Source: Paracamarosporium sp. OC-R06-R3 (taxonomy: Eukaryota; Ascomycota; Dothideomycetes; Pleosporales; Didymosphaeriaceae). Taken from it: 64,000 bases of DNA. Shown here in pieces: positions 22,703-33,301 of the stretch (the stretch's first letter is position 1; every line of letters begins with the position of its first letter). Under the pieces are notes generated by a model, which made no database searches, had not been told where the DNA came from, and saw only the letters and a program-made list of their open reading frames with translations. The stretch covers positions 1-64,000 of the forward strand of contig JACVRA010000185.1 in NCBI GenBank assembly GCA_019828545.1. Reading direction: 5' to 3'. Made by a program: the position numbers and the translations under genes.

Positions 22703-23285
22703 TTGCTGGCGACAACACAAGGGAAACAGGTGCAGATACATTGTCTAATCAACCGGCCTTGGTCTACCGAGGATGTTCGAAGTGCGAGACCACAAAGTCC
22801 TCAAGGATGCACAACGCTGACGAAACCAAAGGGACGCCACGCAGCAGACAGATACCGCCTACGCTTGCATCGGGCTCGCTCCGTGGTACTTTCGGGACCC
22901 GAGTTGGTTGAGATTCGCGCGGCTCAGAGGACATTCGAAGGAGCCTACATTCGCACGGCACTTGGCCAGTTCTCCTTCGCGCTCATCGTGCTGAAGATCT
23001 TCACGGCCGAATTTTACTCTATAGGTGCACTGTTTGCTGTCTACGGGGCAGGCATCTTGTTCACCAGCCTGTTCCGCCGCCAACAAGGTTAGAGTCCAGT
23101 AACGTGACCGCAAACAGCAGCATTGACAGCACACAGGAAACAAGCAGTTCTTCTCCGAAGTAGGAGAGGACGGACTGCACCGTAAGAAATTCAGGACAAG
23201 TGGCAATGTGGTGTCCGTCTTGACTGCGCTCAGTGTGGCAGCATACATTTGCCTGCTGGTCCTCACTCTTAGGCTCGAGACCTAA
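22703..23285 (+). CDS. DUF202-family small membrane protein
   Basis: Exons 22703-23087 and 23137-23285; 177 aa. The 49-nt intron starts GTTAGA, has a TTGAC branch site and ends ACACAG. Splicing joins LFRRQQG to NKQFFSE. The DUF202-like core starts at ELVEIRAAQRTFEGAYIRTAL (residues about 69-89), where an Arg-rich start precedes two hydrophobic segments (about 90-122), with a third one near residues 150-172 (VVSVLTALSVAAYICLLVL). The family is known as small membrane proteins of unclear function, some linked to vacuolar transport complexes. The N-terminal 65 residues are not convincing, so the real start may differ. The ATG used is the only one in frame. Confidence 0.68.
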
Positions 23286-24261
23286 TATGGAAGCACATGC
23301 AATGCCCAGAGAATTTCGACGACGTGTCTCTCTGCTTTGTGGCTGGCACAGGAGCCCCTTCGCAGCCGCCCCGCGATCAAAATTGCCAACCTCTTGGTCT
23401 CACTTTCAAGTCATCTGCCGTCTCTCCAAGGAAACCGACACTGCGGACTGCCACTTGCTCCATGCCCTGATTGTCTGCGAGAAGGCGGCATGTAGCTGTG
23501 GCCTCCACCCAGATTGCACGCCAAGGGCTTGGTCGTAGCACTCTCTACATTTCTGACGCTGTGGTGGATCACGTCAGAAGAGCCGATCGATTGCCAGTCC
23601 GAGGGAGGAATGCGTTGCGGCGGTGGAAGGAGGGTTAGTCGGCGATCGATGAATGTTAGGACATCATGAGGGCGATAAGGACCGAGCAGTGGACATGATC
23701 TGCGTGTAGGTTTATTATTTTGCCTACTTGATACACGTTCGGAGGCCCGCCCAGGCAACGGTAGAGCGTGTGCAGATGATTGGGTATGGTGAATGGACGC
23801 GGGCACCCGATGGCGCGGCCTTTAACGACGCTGAGCGAGTGTAACTTGCAGCGCATGTCTGACTACAAGGGGCTGCTATTCTCGGCGACCAGGCTGTCTA
23901 CGAGTGTATAAGAGCAAAGCGGCCGGACCGGCGTCCGGTGGTCTCCTGGCAGCGCTGGTGGACAAGCCGACCCGCGGTTGACCAGAGGAGTCATCGAATT
24001 CTTTTTTCACGTCGCCCTTGGTAGCTCGCCGGGCCGCGGCAGGTGCAACCAGTACCTGATCCTTCGACGCACGACAACCGCGCCGCACGCTCAGATCCGA
24101 CGCCCTCCTCCCTCCCTCCACCTGCAGCTTCACTTTCGCATCCTAATCCGGACCTACGTCTGCCCTCTGCGGATCCTTCCGCCAGGCCCACGCCATCGGC
24201 GTACCTGGTTTGGTTAGGCTAGCTCTGTCTGGGCGTCTCTAGCCCCAGAGCCTCATCGAGC
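23286..24261. other. Intergenic, upstream region of the PFK-2/FBPase-2 gene
   Basis: No domain-bearing ORF. The last 300 bp are C-rich with pyrimidine tracts, as expected for the leader of the next gene. Confidence 0.5.
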
Positions 24262-26562
24262 ATGGCCGCCTTACCGATTACCATCGCTGCAGGTACACCA
24301 CATACTCAAGAGCGCCACCCCTCGAATCCAACAAACTTGTCCGCGCGCCGTACCAGCCAGCATTCCCTCATCGCCAAAAACGTGCTCATGAGCAAGCTCG
24401 CCTTCCCGGCCACCGAGAACGCGACCGTCGACGCCGAACCCCCGCGTCCTGCTTCTGCCCTGCCCGCGCTGGCCAGCACGGACAAGACCAAGCCTCCTCC
24501 ACCAAAAAATGCTGCCGAGCAGGGCGACCTGAAGCCTCTACCGTACGTGCAGGCCCATTATGGACCACGCCCGGCATTGGCACCAGTCTCAAAGGATGGC
24601 GTCGGTGCCGCCTTGAGTGACACACCCGTGCCATCGCAGCCAGGTAGCCCGCGAATGTACGTTGCACCCCGCGCAATCACTCATGTGTCTCACTTTACTG
24701 ATGTGAACAGGCTCGCAGGCATGCGCATGACCTCTGCCAACTCGACACCGCGCATCCGTCCCACGACGCTGGACATCCCCGGCCTGACCAAGTCGAAAGT
24801 TTCTCCCGATGGCAAGATTGCTCAACGAGATGTTGGCTCAAAGCTCGTCATTGTCATGGTCGGCCTTCCCGCGCGAGGCAAGAGCTACATCACCAAGAAA
24901 ATGACGCGCTATCTGAACTGGCTTCAACACGACACCAGAATTTTCAACGTCGGCGAGAAGCGCCGTGTGGCGGCGAGCGGCCACGGCATGCGGGTATCGT
25001 CCGCGGGCATTGAGAAGATGCCCTCCGGCCTTAGGGAGGCCGTTGAGAACGGAGATACGCTGCCCCAGATAGCCGCTAAAATTTTGATCAACGGAGAATC
25101 CTCGGGTGGTGCATACTCTCCACTAAATTTGCCGAGTCCCGCTGGTGAACGCAGCGACACAGCTGTAGTAGACAGTGATTCTACGGAGAAGACTGTGTCT
25201 CCGGCAAAGACGCCGCGCGTTGAAGTGTCCTCACCCGGGCCAGAAGCCCTTACGCCTGCGCCAGAGGAGAACAAGGAAAATGACGACGATCCAATGGATC
25301 ACTCTGCGAGCTTCTTCGACCCTTCCAACAAGAAGGCAGCTCAAATCCGCGAGCAGTGCGCCATGGAAACGCTGGATGACCTCCTCGACTGGGTGGTCAA
25401 AGGAAATGGTTCCGTGGGTATTTTCGATGCCACAAACAGCACCCTACCTCGGCGAAAGCAGATTATGAAGAAGATACGCGAACGAGCAGGCCCTGAACTG
25501 AACGTTCTTTTCGTAGAGTCGGTCTGCCAGGATCAAAACCTCCTTGAGTCGAACATGCGTCTGAAGCTCTCTGGTCCAGACTATGAAGGCAAAGACCCTG
25601 TCGCTGCGCTGGATGACTTCAAGAAACGTGTAGCCATCTATGAGAAGAATTACGTGCCCCTAGGCGATTACGAAGAGGAGAACAACATGTCATATGTCAA
25701 GATGATTGACGTGGGTCGCAAGATGATCTCGCATCAAGTCAAGGGTTTCCTCGCAGGGCAAGCAGTGTATTATTTACTTAACTTCAACCTGGCGCCACGT
25801 ATGATATGGATCACGCGACACGGCGAATCGATGGACAATGTTGCAGGAAAGATTGGGGGTGATTCTGATCTGAGCGCCAACGGACAAAAGTATGCCAAGG
25901 CAATGACGAAGTTTATCGACAAGCAACGGAAAGAATGGGAAATACACCGAGCCGACAGGATTGCGCATACACACTGGCCTCCGGTAGCAGGAGATCTTAC
26001 ACCGCCTAATCCTTACTTCGGAAGCGATACCGAACTGAAGAATTTCTGCGTGTGGAGTTCTATGCTCAAGCGAAGCATACAATCAGCTCAATACTTTTGT
26101 GACGAGGATTACGAAGTTAAACAAATGCGCATGCTAGACGAGCTGAACGCCGGTTACATGGAGGGTCTCACCTATGAAGAGATACGCACAAAACACAGCG
26201 AGGAGTATGATCGTCGCAGAGCAGACAAGATATCCTACCGCTATCCTGGTCCCGGTGGCGAAGGCTATCTTGATGTCATCAACCGGATCCGCCCTGTTAT
26301 CGTCGAGCTTGAGCGTATGACTGACCACTGCCTTTTGGTTACGCATCGGTCAGTCGCGCGCGTTCTGCTGGCCTACTTCCGGGGTTTGAACCGCGAAGAC
26401 GTGGCAGACCTGGATTGTCCACTTGGTATGCTCTACCAGCTGGAACCTAAGCCCTATGGAGTCGAATTCAAAGCCTGGCGATACAACCCGAAGACCGACG
26501 ACTTTGACCACCTTCCTGACTACAAGCTTCGACGCGCACAGCCTCCCGCCATCGAGGTGTGA
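24262..26562 (+). CDS. 6-phosphofructo-2-kinase / fructose-2,6-bisphosphatase
   Basis: Makes and breaks fructose 2,6-bisphosphate, the signal that activates glycolysis and slows gluconeogenesis; cytosolic. Single exon, 766 aa, good start context (gagcATGGCC). The first 190 residues are a disordered N-terminus with Ser/Pro sites. The kinase domain starts at VIVMVGLPARGKSYI (P-loop Lys207) and continues with an Asp/Glu/Ser/Pro-rich insert at residues about 280-350, then GNGSVGIFDATNSTLPRR. The phosphatase domain keeps its catalytic residues: RHGES with His520, LDELNAGYMEGLTYEEI with Glu634, and VTHRSVARVLLAYF with His695. The phosphohistidine is present, unlike yeast Pfk26, so a bifunctional enzyme is expected. 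Confidence 0.93.
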   Translation: MAALPITIAAGTPHTQERHPSNPTNLSARRTSQHSLIAKNVLMSKLAFPATENATVDAEPPRPASALPALASTDKTKPPPPKNAAEQGDLKPLPYVQAHYGPRPALAPVSKDGVGAALSDTPVPSQPGSPRMYVAPRAITHVSHFTDVNRLAGMRMTSANSTPRIRPTTLDIPGLTKSKVSPDGKIAQRDVGSKLVIVMVGLPARGKSYITKKMTRYLNWLQHDTRIFNVGEKRRVAASGHGMRVSSAGIEKMPSGLREAVENGDTLPQIAAKILINGESSGGAYSPLNLPSPAGERSDTAVVDSDSTEKTVSPAKTPRVEVSSPGPEALTPAPEENKENDDDPMDHSASFFDPSNKKAAQIREQCAMETLDDLLDWVVKGNGSVGIFDATNSTLPRRKQIMKKIRERAGPELNVLFVESVCQDQNLLESNMRLKLSGPDYEGKDPVAALDDFKKRVAIYEKNYVPLGDYEEENNMSYVKMIDVGRKMISHQVKGFLAGQAVYYLLNFNLAPRMIWITRHGESMDNVAGKIGGDSDLSANGQKYAKAMTKFIDKQRKEWEIHRADRIAHTHWPPVAGDLTPPNPYFGSDTELKNFCVWSSMLKRSIQSAQYFCDEDYEVKQMRMLDELNAGYMEGLTYEEIRTKHSEEYDRRRADKISYRYPGPGGEGYLDVINRIRPVIVELERMTDHCLLVTHRSVARVLLAYFRGLNREDVADLDCPLGMLYQLEPKPYGVEFKAWRYNPKTDDFDHLPDYKLRRAQPPAIEV

Positions 26563-27640
26563 AACCTTTTCTCCGCGTCTACTCTTCGCTACTTAGATGA
26601 TGGACCTGGATCAGGGCTTTCCAGGATGTCGTCTTTGTATTACTATGAACGACCTTTTCTGCAGTTCTGTCTTCTTTTGTGCTGCATATGGTACCAGCTT
26701 TGTAATTCTTCTTCTGCCTTAACGTATAAGGCTTTTTTGTTGTATTCATGTTTCCTCTCCATCCTTTGCATTGCCGGCGTTGAAAGATTTTAGAACAGCA
26801 AAACGAGATCATGAACTGAACCGTGGTCAAGGTGGTCTTCTCTGATTTGTTATCCTCAGGCTAGGGACTACCATAGACTTTTCTCTCGGATCATGATCGG
26901 TACGATATGGCCCTGCACTTGGTACGAATAATGAAGGGCTCTTTTCTCCATTCTTCCCTGCTGATGTATATGATGGTTTCATTGCTCATAGTATCTACTT
27001 TGGGTTTCCTTCACCTTGTATGGCCGTGAGAAGCATCGGCGAAATGTAAAAGTTATGCAAATGCTTATAGACTGAGATGAGCTGATCACTTTGAGCCCAT
27101 ACGTTAATGTCTTCGCCGGTAATTGAAGCAGTTTTGATAGACTTTTTCGCTGGTCATTGATCGTTGGTGTTTGTACTCTGTTTCAAACATAGTATCGTGG
27201 CTACACTGATGGACACGTGGGTGCGCCAGCACCACATCAGTGTTCTCCTATCCCACCGAGACAGTCCTACGTTAAATCTCATGGAGGAGGACCGTATATT
27301 TGATAATTCTAGAGACACATAGCATATCAAAGTCATAGCATGCGCTTGAGCTTTTGAAGTTAGAGCTGTCTTCTGGGACCTTTCTTACCTTCTTGCTCTA
27401 GTTTCATGTCTACTCCAGTGTCTCGTCCTCACTACTCTTCTGGCATTAATAGAAGATGCCTAAGTGTGCGGATGAAGCCTGTGATGGGGTACCATCTATA
27501 CGGTCGCAGTGCACTTGAAAACTTGACGAAACAATGAATCAGACTCGTCAGATTAGGATATACTATTAAGAAGCTCCATGACTGGAAGCTGCGAAACTAT
27601 CATTACTTTGTCATCGCTCCAACTTCACGCCACCACCACA
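26563..27640. other. Intergenic between converging genes
   Basis: T-rich sequence with the 3' ends of the PFK-2 gene (+) and the sugar porter (-). No coding signal seen. Confidence 0.55.
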
Positions 27641-29362
27641 TTACGCCACGATCGACGCCGCCCTCTGCTTCTCCTCATACTGATGGAACACCGTGGTATT
27701 CTCCAAAGCCTCGCCCTCAAACACATCAATTTGTGTGCTTGCAAACTTCCTCGCAGGGATCTTCTTCTCAAATAGTAGATCTAGCTCCGCGAATGTCCTT
27801 CCCTTCGGCTCTGGTAGCCTGAAGTACGTGTAAACGATGCAAAAAGAGCACAGTCCCGCCCAGAAGAACCCAGTGTAATTCTGCCAGTTCCAGTACTCGG
27901 GGTTGAGCATGTACGGCGTTACCACGTTGGTGATGATGGCAACAATGTTGTACAAATTGCGCCCCAGGACGACGGTCTTGATCTGCAGACGGCGGGTGGA
28001 AAGTTCGGCGACAAGGGAATAGCAGACAGTGCCGACGGTAAGTTGGTAAAACATGGCCCAAATGATCATTATGGAACCCGTAGCCATGGCGCCCTGCTGG
28101 CGGTGCGAGTCAGGAACGAGGCCAAGGAATCCCATTATGAAAAGCATGGTGCAGAGACCACAGAGACCACCGAGGTAGAGCGTTCGTCGCCCAAGCCCAA
28201 TCTTCATTAGCCACCATGCGCCAAAGACACCAGCCATGTTGATTCCGTACTGGCCCATTGCGAAGTCGTACGAAGTTGACGGTGGAAGACCGGCTTGCTG
28301 TAGGAAATAGGATGAATAGCCGGAGAAGGCGTTCCCGCTGAGGTTCTGGATAGCCCAGGCCATGCAGACGATTTCCGTGCGGCGCAGATCAGTGCCCTTG
28401 AAGCAGTCCAGGTAGGTAGCGCCACGTGTGATTTTCTCCTCGAGGGCTGTTGTATGGATCATCATAGCTATGGTCTCATCGGCGTTGAAATCGGTCTCTC
28501 GATCCAGGCTTGTGAGACGGAGGAGTGCTTTCTTTGCGTCATCGATGCGACCTTTACGGACGAGCCACCATGGTGACTCTGGGGCAAGCCATACACCGAT
28601 GAAAAGAGGGACTGGCCACATCCATTGCAAAGCGTAGGGGATGCGATACGACCATTCGTCATCGCGGTTGACCATAGATCGAATGACGCCGATGCCAATC
28701 ACCTGTCCCAGGCCCCAGCAGAAGTTGACATACGTCGTGACTGCGAAAGTGTTAGCTTTCCAACCGAGAAAGATTGTTAATATCGAGCACTTACGGTAAC
28801 CACGAAGAGCGACCGGACACACCTCGGAAGCATAAGTAATTGTCAACGTCTGAAAGACACCCCACGGTATTCCGCACAGGATCTCTCCAACCAACAAATG
28901 CTCTACCGTCTGTGCCGTGAAAAAGATGGATGTGAACGCAACGATAAGCGTCAAACAGGTCATGACAGTGTACCTGTACCCGAACCTCTCGCTCACCCAC
29001 CCATTGATCATCAACCCAATGATCTCGCCGCAAGTAACACCATTCTGCAACCCCGCCTGCCACGGAGCCGAAATCTCATAGCTTCCGTCCGCAAGCTGAT
29101 GCCCATACTTCTTCTTGAACTGCGGGAAACCGAAGAAGTTTGACAGGAGGCAGACATCGTAGCCTTCCATGGCGATACATGTCGAGATGAGCAGAGACCA
29201 CCCCACAGCTTTTGGGTAGAGCTTGATGCCCTGCCACAGACTCATGGCATGCTCTTTCTCCGTTGCGAGCCGCGCATCGTTGATCACCCTTTCGGCCGCC
29301 TTCCTATGTTCGTCCGGACCGGCTACGGGAACGTCTTGGGGTTGAATCTCCTTCTCGGCCAT
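27641..29362 (-). CDS. Sugar porter (MFS), alpha-glucoside/maltose transporter type
   Basis: Proton-coupled importer of the plasma membrane, 12 predicted TM helices. Exons 29362-28795 and 28740-27641; 555 aa. The 54-nt intron (GTAAGT..TTCGCAG) splits the codon in VALRGY-L-TTYVNFCWGLGQ, a conserved region after TM4. The intron is a multiple of three and free of stops, so the unspliced ORF also reads through (573 aa). Family motifs: GYDVCLLSNFFGFPQF near TM1, NGWVSERFGYR between TM2 and TM3, and PESPWWLVRKGR in the central loop. ELSTRRLQIKTVVLGRN and PEPKGRTFAELD follow TM10 and TM12. The best resemblance is to fungal maltose/alpha-glucoside permeases (Mal/Agt type), but the actual sugar is not decided by sequence. 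No glucosidase gene is beside it. Confidence 0.9.
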   Translation of the reverse strand: MAEKEIQPQDVPVAGPDEHRKAAERVINDARLATEKEHAMSLWQGIKLYPKAVGWSLLISTCIAMEGYDVCLLSNFFGFPQFKKKYGHQLADGSYEISAPWQAGLQNGVTCGEIIGLMINGWVSERFGYRYTVMTCLTLIVAFTSIFFTAQTVEHLLVGEILCGIPWGVFQTLTITYASEVCPVALRGYRKCSILTIFLGWKANTFAVTTYVNFCWGLGQVIGIGVIRSMVNRDDEWSYRIPYALQWMWPVPLFIGVWLAPESPWWLVRKGRIDDAKKALLRLTSLDRETDFNADETIAMMIHTTALEEKITRGATYLDCFKGTDLRRTEIVCMAWAIQNLSGNAFSGYSSYFLQQAGLPPSTSYDFAMGQYGINMAGVFGAWWLMKIGLGRRTLYLGGLCGLCTMLFIMGFLGLVPDSHRQQGAMATGSIMIIWAMFYQLTVGTVCYSLVAELSTRRLQIKTVVLGRNLYNIVAIITNVVTPYMLNPEYWNWQNYTGFFWAGLCSFCIVYTYFRLPEPKGRTFAELDLLFEKKIPARKFASTQIDVFEGEALENTTVFHQYEEKQRAASIVA

Positions 29363-29904
29363 GTTTCCTCACCACTTTCAGTCTTCTTGTCGAGAGAGTG
29401 GGTCGGGATCCAGTATCCAGGACAGGGGGAAACGAGCACCTGGAGAAGGGGGCATGGTGAGGTTGCACCGCGCTTTTAAGGCGGTGCTAATTTCAAAAAT
29501 TTGCGGGGTGAGCGTTCGGGACTGGTCTCGTGCGTGGAGTGGAGAAGACGCGAGGTTGGGATTACGATGTGGTTGGACGGACGGCGATGGCACCTTCCTG
29601 CTTTGCGTTAGTCGGCTAGAGGGCTAGTGGCTCCTCATTGCCGAGGGCTCGGCGCACGGGTTCGTGCAGCCCCTGGTATGCTTTCCCTGCTTTTCGAGTG
29701 CGTAATTCGATTGGGCGGTGTGCGGTGTTACGGTCTGGGAGGGTCTGAACGGCAAGAAAGCTTGACGGAACTAGTATCGTTTACCGAGATCTTGAACACA
29801 TCACGCTTCTTGAGGACGCGTGAATACAAGCAAATGATCGGGATGGAGGGCCAATACATGTAGCCGTATCCCTTTGAACTTTTTCCCTATTCTCACAATG
29901 GATG
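29363..29904. other. Intergenic between two porter genes
   Basis: Holds the promoter of the sugar porter and the 3' end of the DHA2 porter. No gene seen. Confidence 0.55.
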
Positions 29905-31724
29905 TTAGACCACTTCTGCCTCTTTGCTACCACGTACTGATATCTGTTCACTTGGTTTCTCCAACTGGTGGGCCGTCGATGACACGTCTTCGCTGCTCCT
30001 CTCCACCAACCGCCCTTTGTCACCTTGATGTCCCTGCGTGCCTATTGTTAGGAACGGTACCAGAACTACACCTAAAGCACCCATGCCAGCTGCGAACCAG
30101 AAAGTCGAAGCATATGGCTCTATAGGATCACTCGCATAATAGCCCGAAGTAGACGGGTTCTGCTGCACGGCATCGAAAATGGCTGTTGCAATGCCGAAGC
30201 CAACAGCCTGAGACAGACGAGTGAGCGTCTGCAAAAGCGAACCTGCGATTGACTGCTTATCTGGTGGCATGGACGACATGACGTACATCTACGGTTGTGA
30301 GTTTGAGTAATGTATATGTATAATCCGGAGAGTACTTACGTTCGTGACTACGAACTGAAAGTCTGCACCCACGACGATCAGGCACAATCCCGGAAAGGAC
30401 AGTGCCCAGTACGAGATTCCAGATCGTTGTACAGCTATGAGTATAAAGGAAATGACATAGGCAAAGGCCCCAATACCCATCAGTAGCTTGTTAGAGACTT
30501 TGTGCTGAATGAGTGCTGCTATGATATTTACGAGGACGCCGCAGACAAACATGGGTAGCATGTGCACGCCAGTCATCAACGCGTTGTATCCCTCAAACCT
30601 TTGGAACCAGAGCGATAACCAGAAGGTGACGACAGGGAACCCAATAAAGCCGAAGGATATAATGGCAAGCAACTATATGGTGGTCAATAACCTTTATACG
30701 ACTACGCTGAGGGAGATCGTACAAGAGAAAAGTCTCTGTCTTTCCATATTCTCATATCGATCATTGCGTACGGATACCGTATCTCCCAGAAGATGAACGC
30801 AATGATTAGGAGTGCGCCGAGAATGAGTAGAACTAGAACGTAGGACGTCTTCCAGCCATCTGGCGCGTCACCACCAAGGCTGTCGGGGTCAGTGCTGTAC
30901 AAGCAAGATAGAAGAGGTTGCTTACGTCAATGCTGCACAGAACATGCCAATTCCCAGGATTGTCATCGATGTGCCGGGAAGATCCAGTCGCTTCATCGTC
31001 TCTCGATTCAAAGGGACTTTCTTTGCATGATCCGAGGGCACAAATATTGCTGCGAGAATGCTAACGACCAGATACACAATTGCGAGTAACCAGAACGCAG
31101 CTCTCCAATTGAAGAGTTGAGTGGCTAGTCCAGAGAAGATGATTCCGAACACAAACCCCAAAGGATTCCCTGCGCTGAAGCAACCAAACGCCTTGTTTTT
31201 GCGCTGTGACGGCCTGTCATAGATGGTGCCCAGCATACCTTGAGCAGAGGGTACCGCAGAAGCACTGAAAATGCCTAGTATGCCGCACATAACATCTAGT
31301 GTGACCCCATTCTTAGAGAAGCCCGCTCCAAGACAGAACACCGCGAAGAGGAACATGGAACCAATGAACATAGATTTTCTTCCGAACAGGTCCGCGACAC
31401 TGCCAAAAAAGAGTAGTAATGATCCTGAAGCAAGCCTGGTTTGGGTCAGTCATGGCAAAACGTGAGTATTTAGAATCGATTTTGTGCATACGAGGTTGCT
31501 GCATTCATCCATGTTATCTCTGCATTAGACAGATTCAGATCTCGGCCTGCGAATGTCGACATAACAGTTACGGACCCAGACAAGAAAGCCGACATCGCCA
31601 CCGCCATGGTGACCGAGATCACGAACAAAACTTCTTGTACAGTCGAACGAAAGCATTCTGGTCGCGCATTCGGATCTCTGATTGGCTGCGAGCTCGCATC
31701 GCCAGGTGTCGGCGTGTCAACCAT
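29905..31724 (-). CDS. MFS multidrug porter, DHA2 (14-TM) type
   Basis: Proton antiporter of the drug-resistance class, plasma membrane. Five exons: 31724-31492, 31435-30926, 30879-30723, 30672-30340 and 30288-29905; 538 aa. The four introns are 56, 46, 50 and 51 nt. At the second intron two acceptors are possible. The nearer one would make a 31-nt intron, too short, while the 46-nt choice has a CTGAC branch site and yields ALTLGGDAPDGWKTSYV, as in relatives. Visible motifs: TWMNAATSLASGSLLLFFG and GSVADLFGRKSMF (motif A), then FWRAA-like NWRAAFWLLA. The last exon adds a hydrophilic C-tail. Hydrophobic segments are spread over the full length, about 14. The substrate is unknown. No biosynthetic cluster is near. 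Confidence 0.87.
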
Positions 31725-32251
31725 CCTAAAAACGCAGACGATGCGCAACAACCGACCAGCAGAGTCTCAAAAATTGCGCGTCGAACCACCGTTATATGAG
31801 GTTGTTTCCATGACTCGCGGCAAAAGTTGTAGGATGGGGGTTAGGTAGAATTCGTCAGCGCGGAATACGAGCCGTCATCGGCTTCTCTCCTCGGAGGCGG
31901 CCAGTACTTGTGGGGCGCGGGCGCTTACGTTGTACGATGAATATTGGGGGTAATAACATCGGTTGACCTCGTTCGACCGCGACACAGCACGATGCGCTGA
32001 ATTAGGAATAAGGATCGTTGTACATGCAGTCAACTTATCATGGCTTTTCTTCGAGCCACGTTCTACAAATTTCACTGATGAAGGCGACGATCTATCTGCT
32101 TTTGGTAGATTATTGGGACAGAACGCACGATACAGGAAAGATGGCTAAAGTGGTCGGGCAATGATGCCTGAACCTTGCAACTTCTATATGCTACGCAACA
32201 ACGTACACAGAGTAAAATACAAAGGGGTATCTTCCGATCAACGTACAATCC
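31725..32251. other. Intergenic
   Basis: Promoter of the DHA2 porter and 3' end of the Cyc2-like gene. Nothing else seen. Confidence 0.55.
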
Positions 32252-33301
32252 TTATAGCTTGTAGACCCTCCAGTCTTTCAAATCCATCTTCGCCAGCACG
32301 CCGCCAAGCGAGCCTTGCACTTCTCGTCCATCTACCCACAACTTCTTGCCCGCCCAATACTCAATGAAGCCATCGGGTCCGGAGATGAGGATCAGTCTTG
32401 AGCCTTCCTTGCCGGACACATCAGTATGGACACGCCTTGCCACGTCGCCAGGCTTAATGAAAGATTTCTCCTCATCGACGTAGTATTGTATATTTAAACC
32501 TTGGGTTGTGGCTCGGCTTCGTTGTTTGAGGGCTTCTAGCTCTTGAACGATAACGCCTTTCTTGGCAGTCTTTTGCGTGTCTATAAGAACTTTCTGTGTA
32601 GTGGTTTGTTCTAGACCGAGTAAACTCTTCCACCACGATGGTTGCTGCCCACCTGTATCTATGGTCGCCTCATCGCTAATGCCACCCTCACATTCTTCTC
32701 TCCGTCTGTTCGCCCACAGCAAGTGCATTTTGTTCCCTGGTGATCTGCACACAGCCTGCGCAACCTGCATTGCGGGCGCAATACCTGTGCCGCCAGCCAG
32801 AAATATGACCTCTTTGACATCATGAGGTAGCTCATGCTCAAGATTCGGTCCTCGTAGCTCTATTGTTGAACCTTCTGGAAGCCGATGTAGGTAGGTGGAC
32901 ACCTCACCGCCCGTCTCCTGCCGTATCAAAAATCGCAAGCTATGTCCATCCTCATCGTCCGCCTCATCTGGTATGCACGGAAGCGGAGTATATGCCCTTG
33001 CAATCTGGAGCTGCGGTTGCTTGGCCTGTACGCTCCATACGCCGCGCTTCCAAACTTCCTTAACGCTATCTGGCTCCGGAGCGCCGTGACCATTCTGTAG
33101 CGTAAATATTGCGCTTGTGGACGAGACTGGCTGTTTATCGACGAGTATGTATGGTGCGAAATCGTGCGGATGTAGCGACGCGTCGGAAGACGCAGGCTTG
33201 AGGAAGCGGTACGCTGCTCCACCGGCAAGGGATGCAGCGAATATATACAAGGGGCGGGGGCCTCGTATGCGTGAGAATCGAGACATAGCGAACGAATGCA
33301 A
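32252..33301 (-). CDS. Cyc2-like mitochondrial FAD-dependent oxidoreductase
   Basis: Ferredoxin-reductase-type flavoprotein. In yeast, Cyc2 sits in the inner mitochondrial membrane and supports haem attachment to cytochrome c. Single exon, 349 aa, with a basic N-terminus followed by a hydrophobic stretch (YIFAASLAGGAAYRF, residues 19-33) fitting a mitochondrial leader or anchor. The FAD motif RAYTPLP is at residues 102-108. The pyridine-nucleotide-binding motif FLAGGTGIAPAMQ is at about 168-179. The C-terminus has LILISGPDGFIEYWAG, the usual GPxGF block. A disordered insert lies around residues 205-225. The next in-frame Met (33286) is five codons down. The alternative reading is a generic cytochrome b5 reductase; the C-terminal block GSLGGVLAKM favours Cyc2. 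Confidence 0.82.
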   Translation of the reverse strand: MHSFAMSRFSRIRGPRPLYIFAASLAGGAAYRFLKPASSDASLHPHDFAPYILVDKQPVSSTSAIFTLQNGHGAPEPDSVKEVWKRGVWSVQAKQPQLQIARAYTPLPCIPDEADDEDGHSLRFLIRQETGGEVSTYLHRLPEGSTIELRGPNLEHELPHDVKEVIFLAGGTGIAPAMQVAQAVCRSPGNKMHLLWANRRREECEGGISDEATIDTGGQQPSWWKSLLGLEQTTTQKVLIDTQKTAKKGVIVQELEALKQRSRATTQGLNIQYYVDEEKSFIKPGDVARRVHTDVSGKEGSRLILISGPDGFIEYWAGKKLWVDGREVQGSLGGVLAKMDLKDWRVYKL

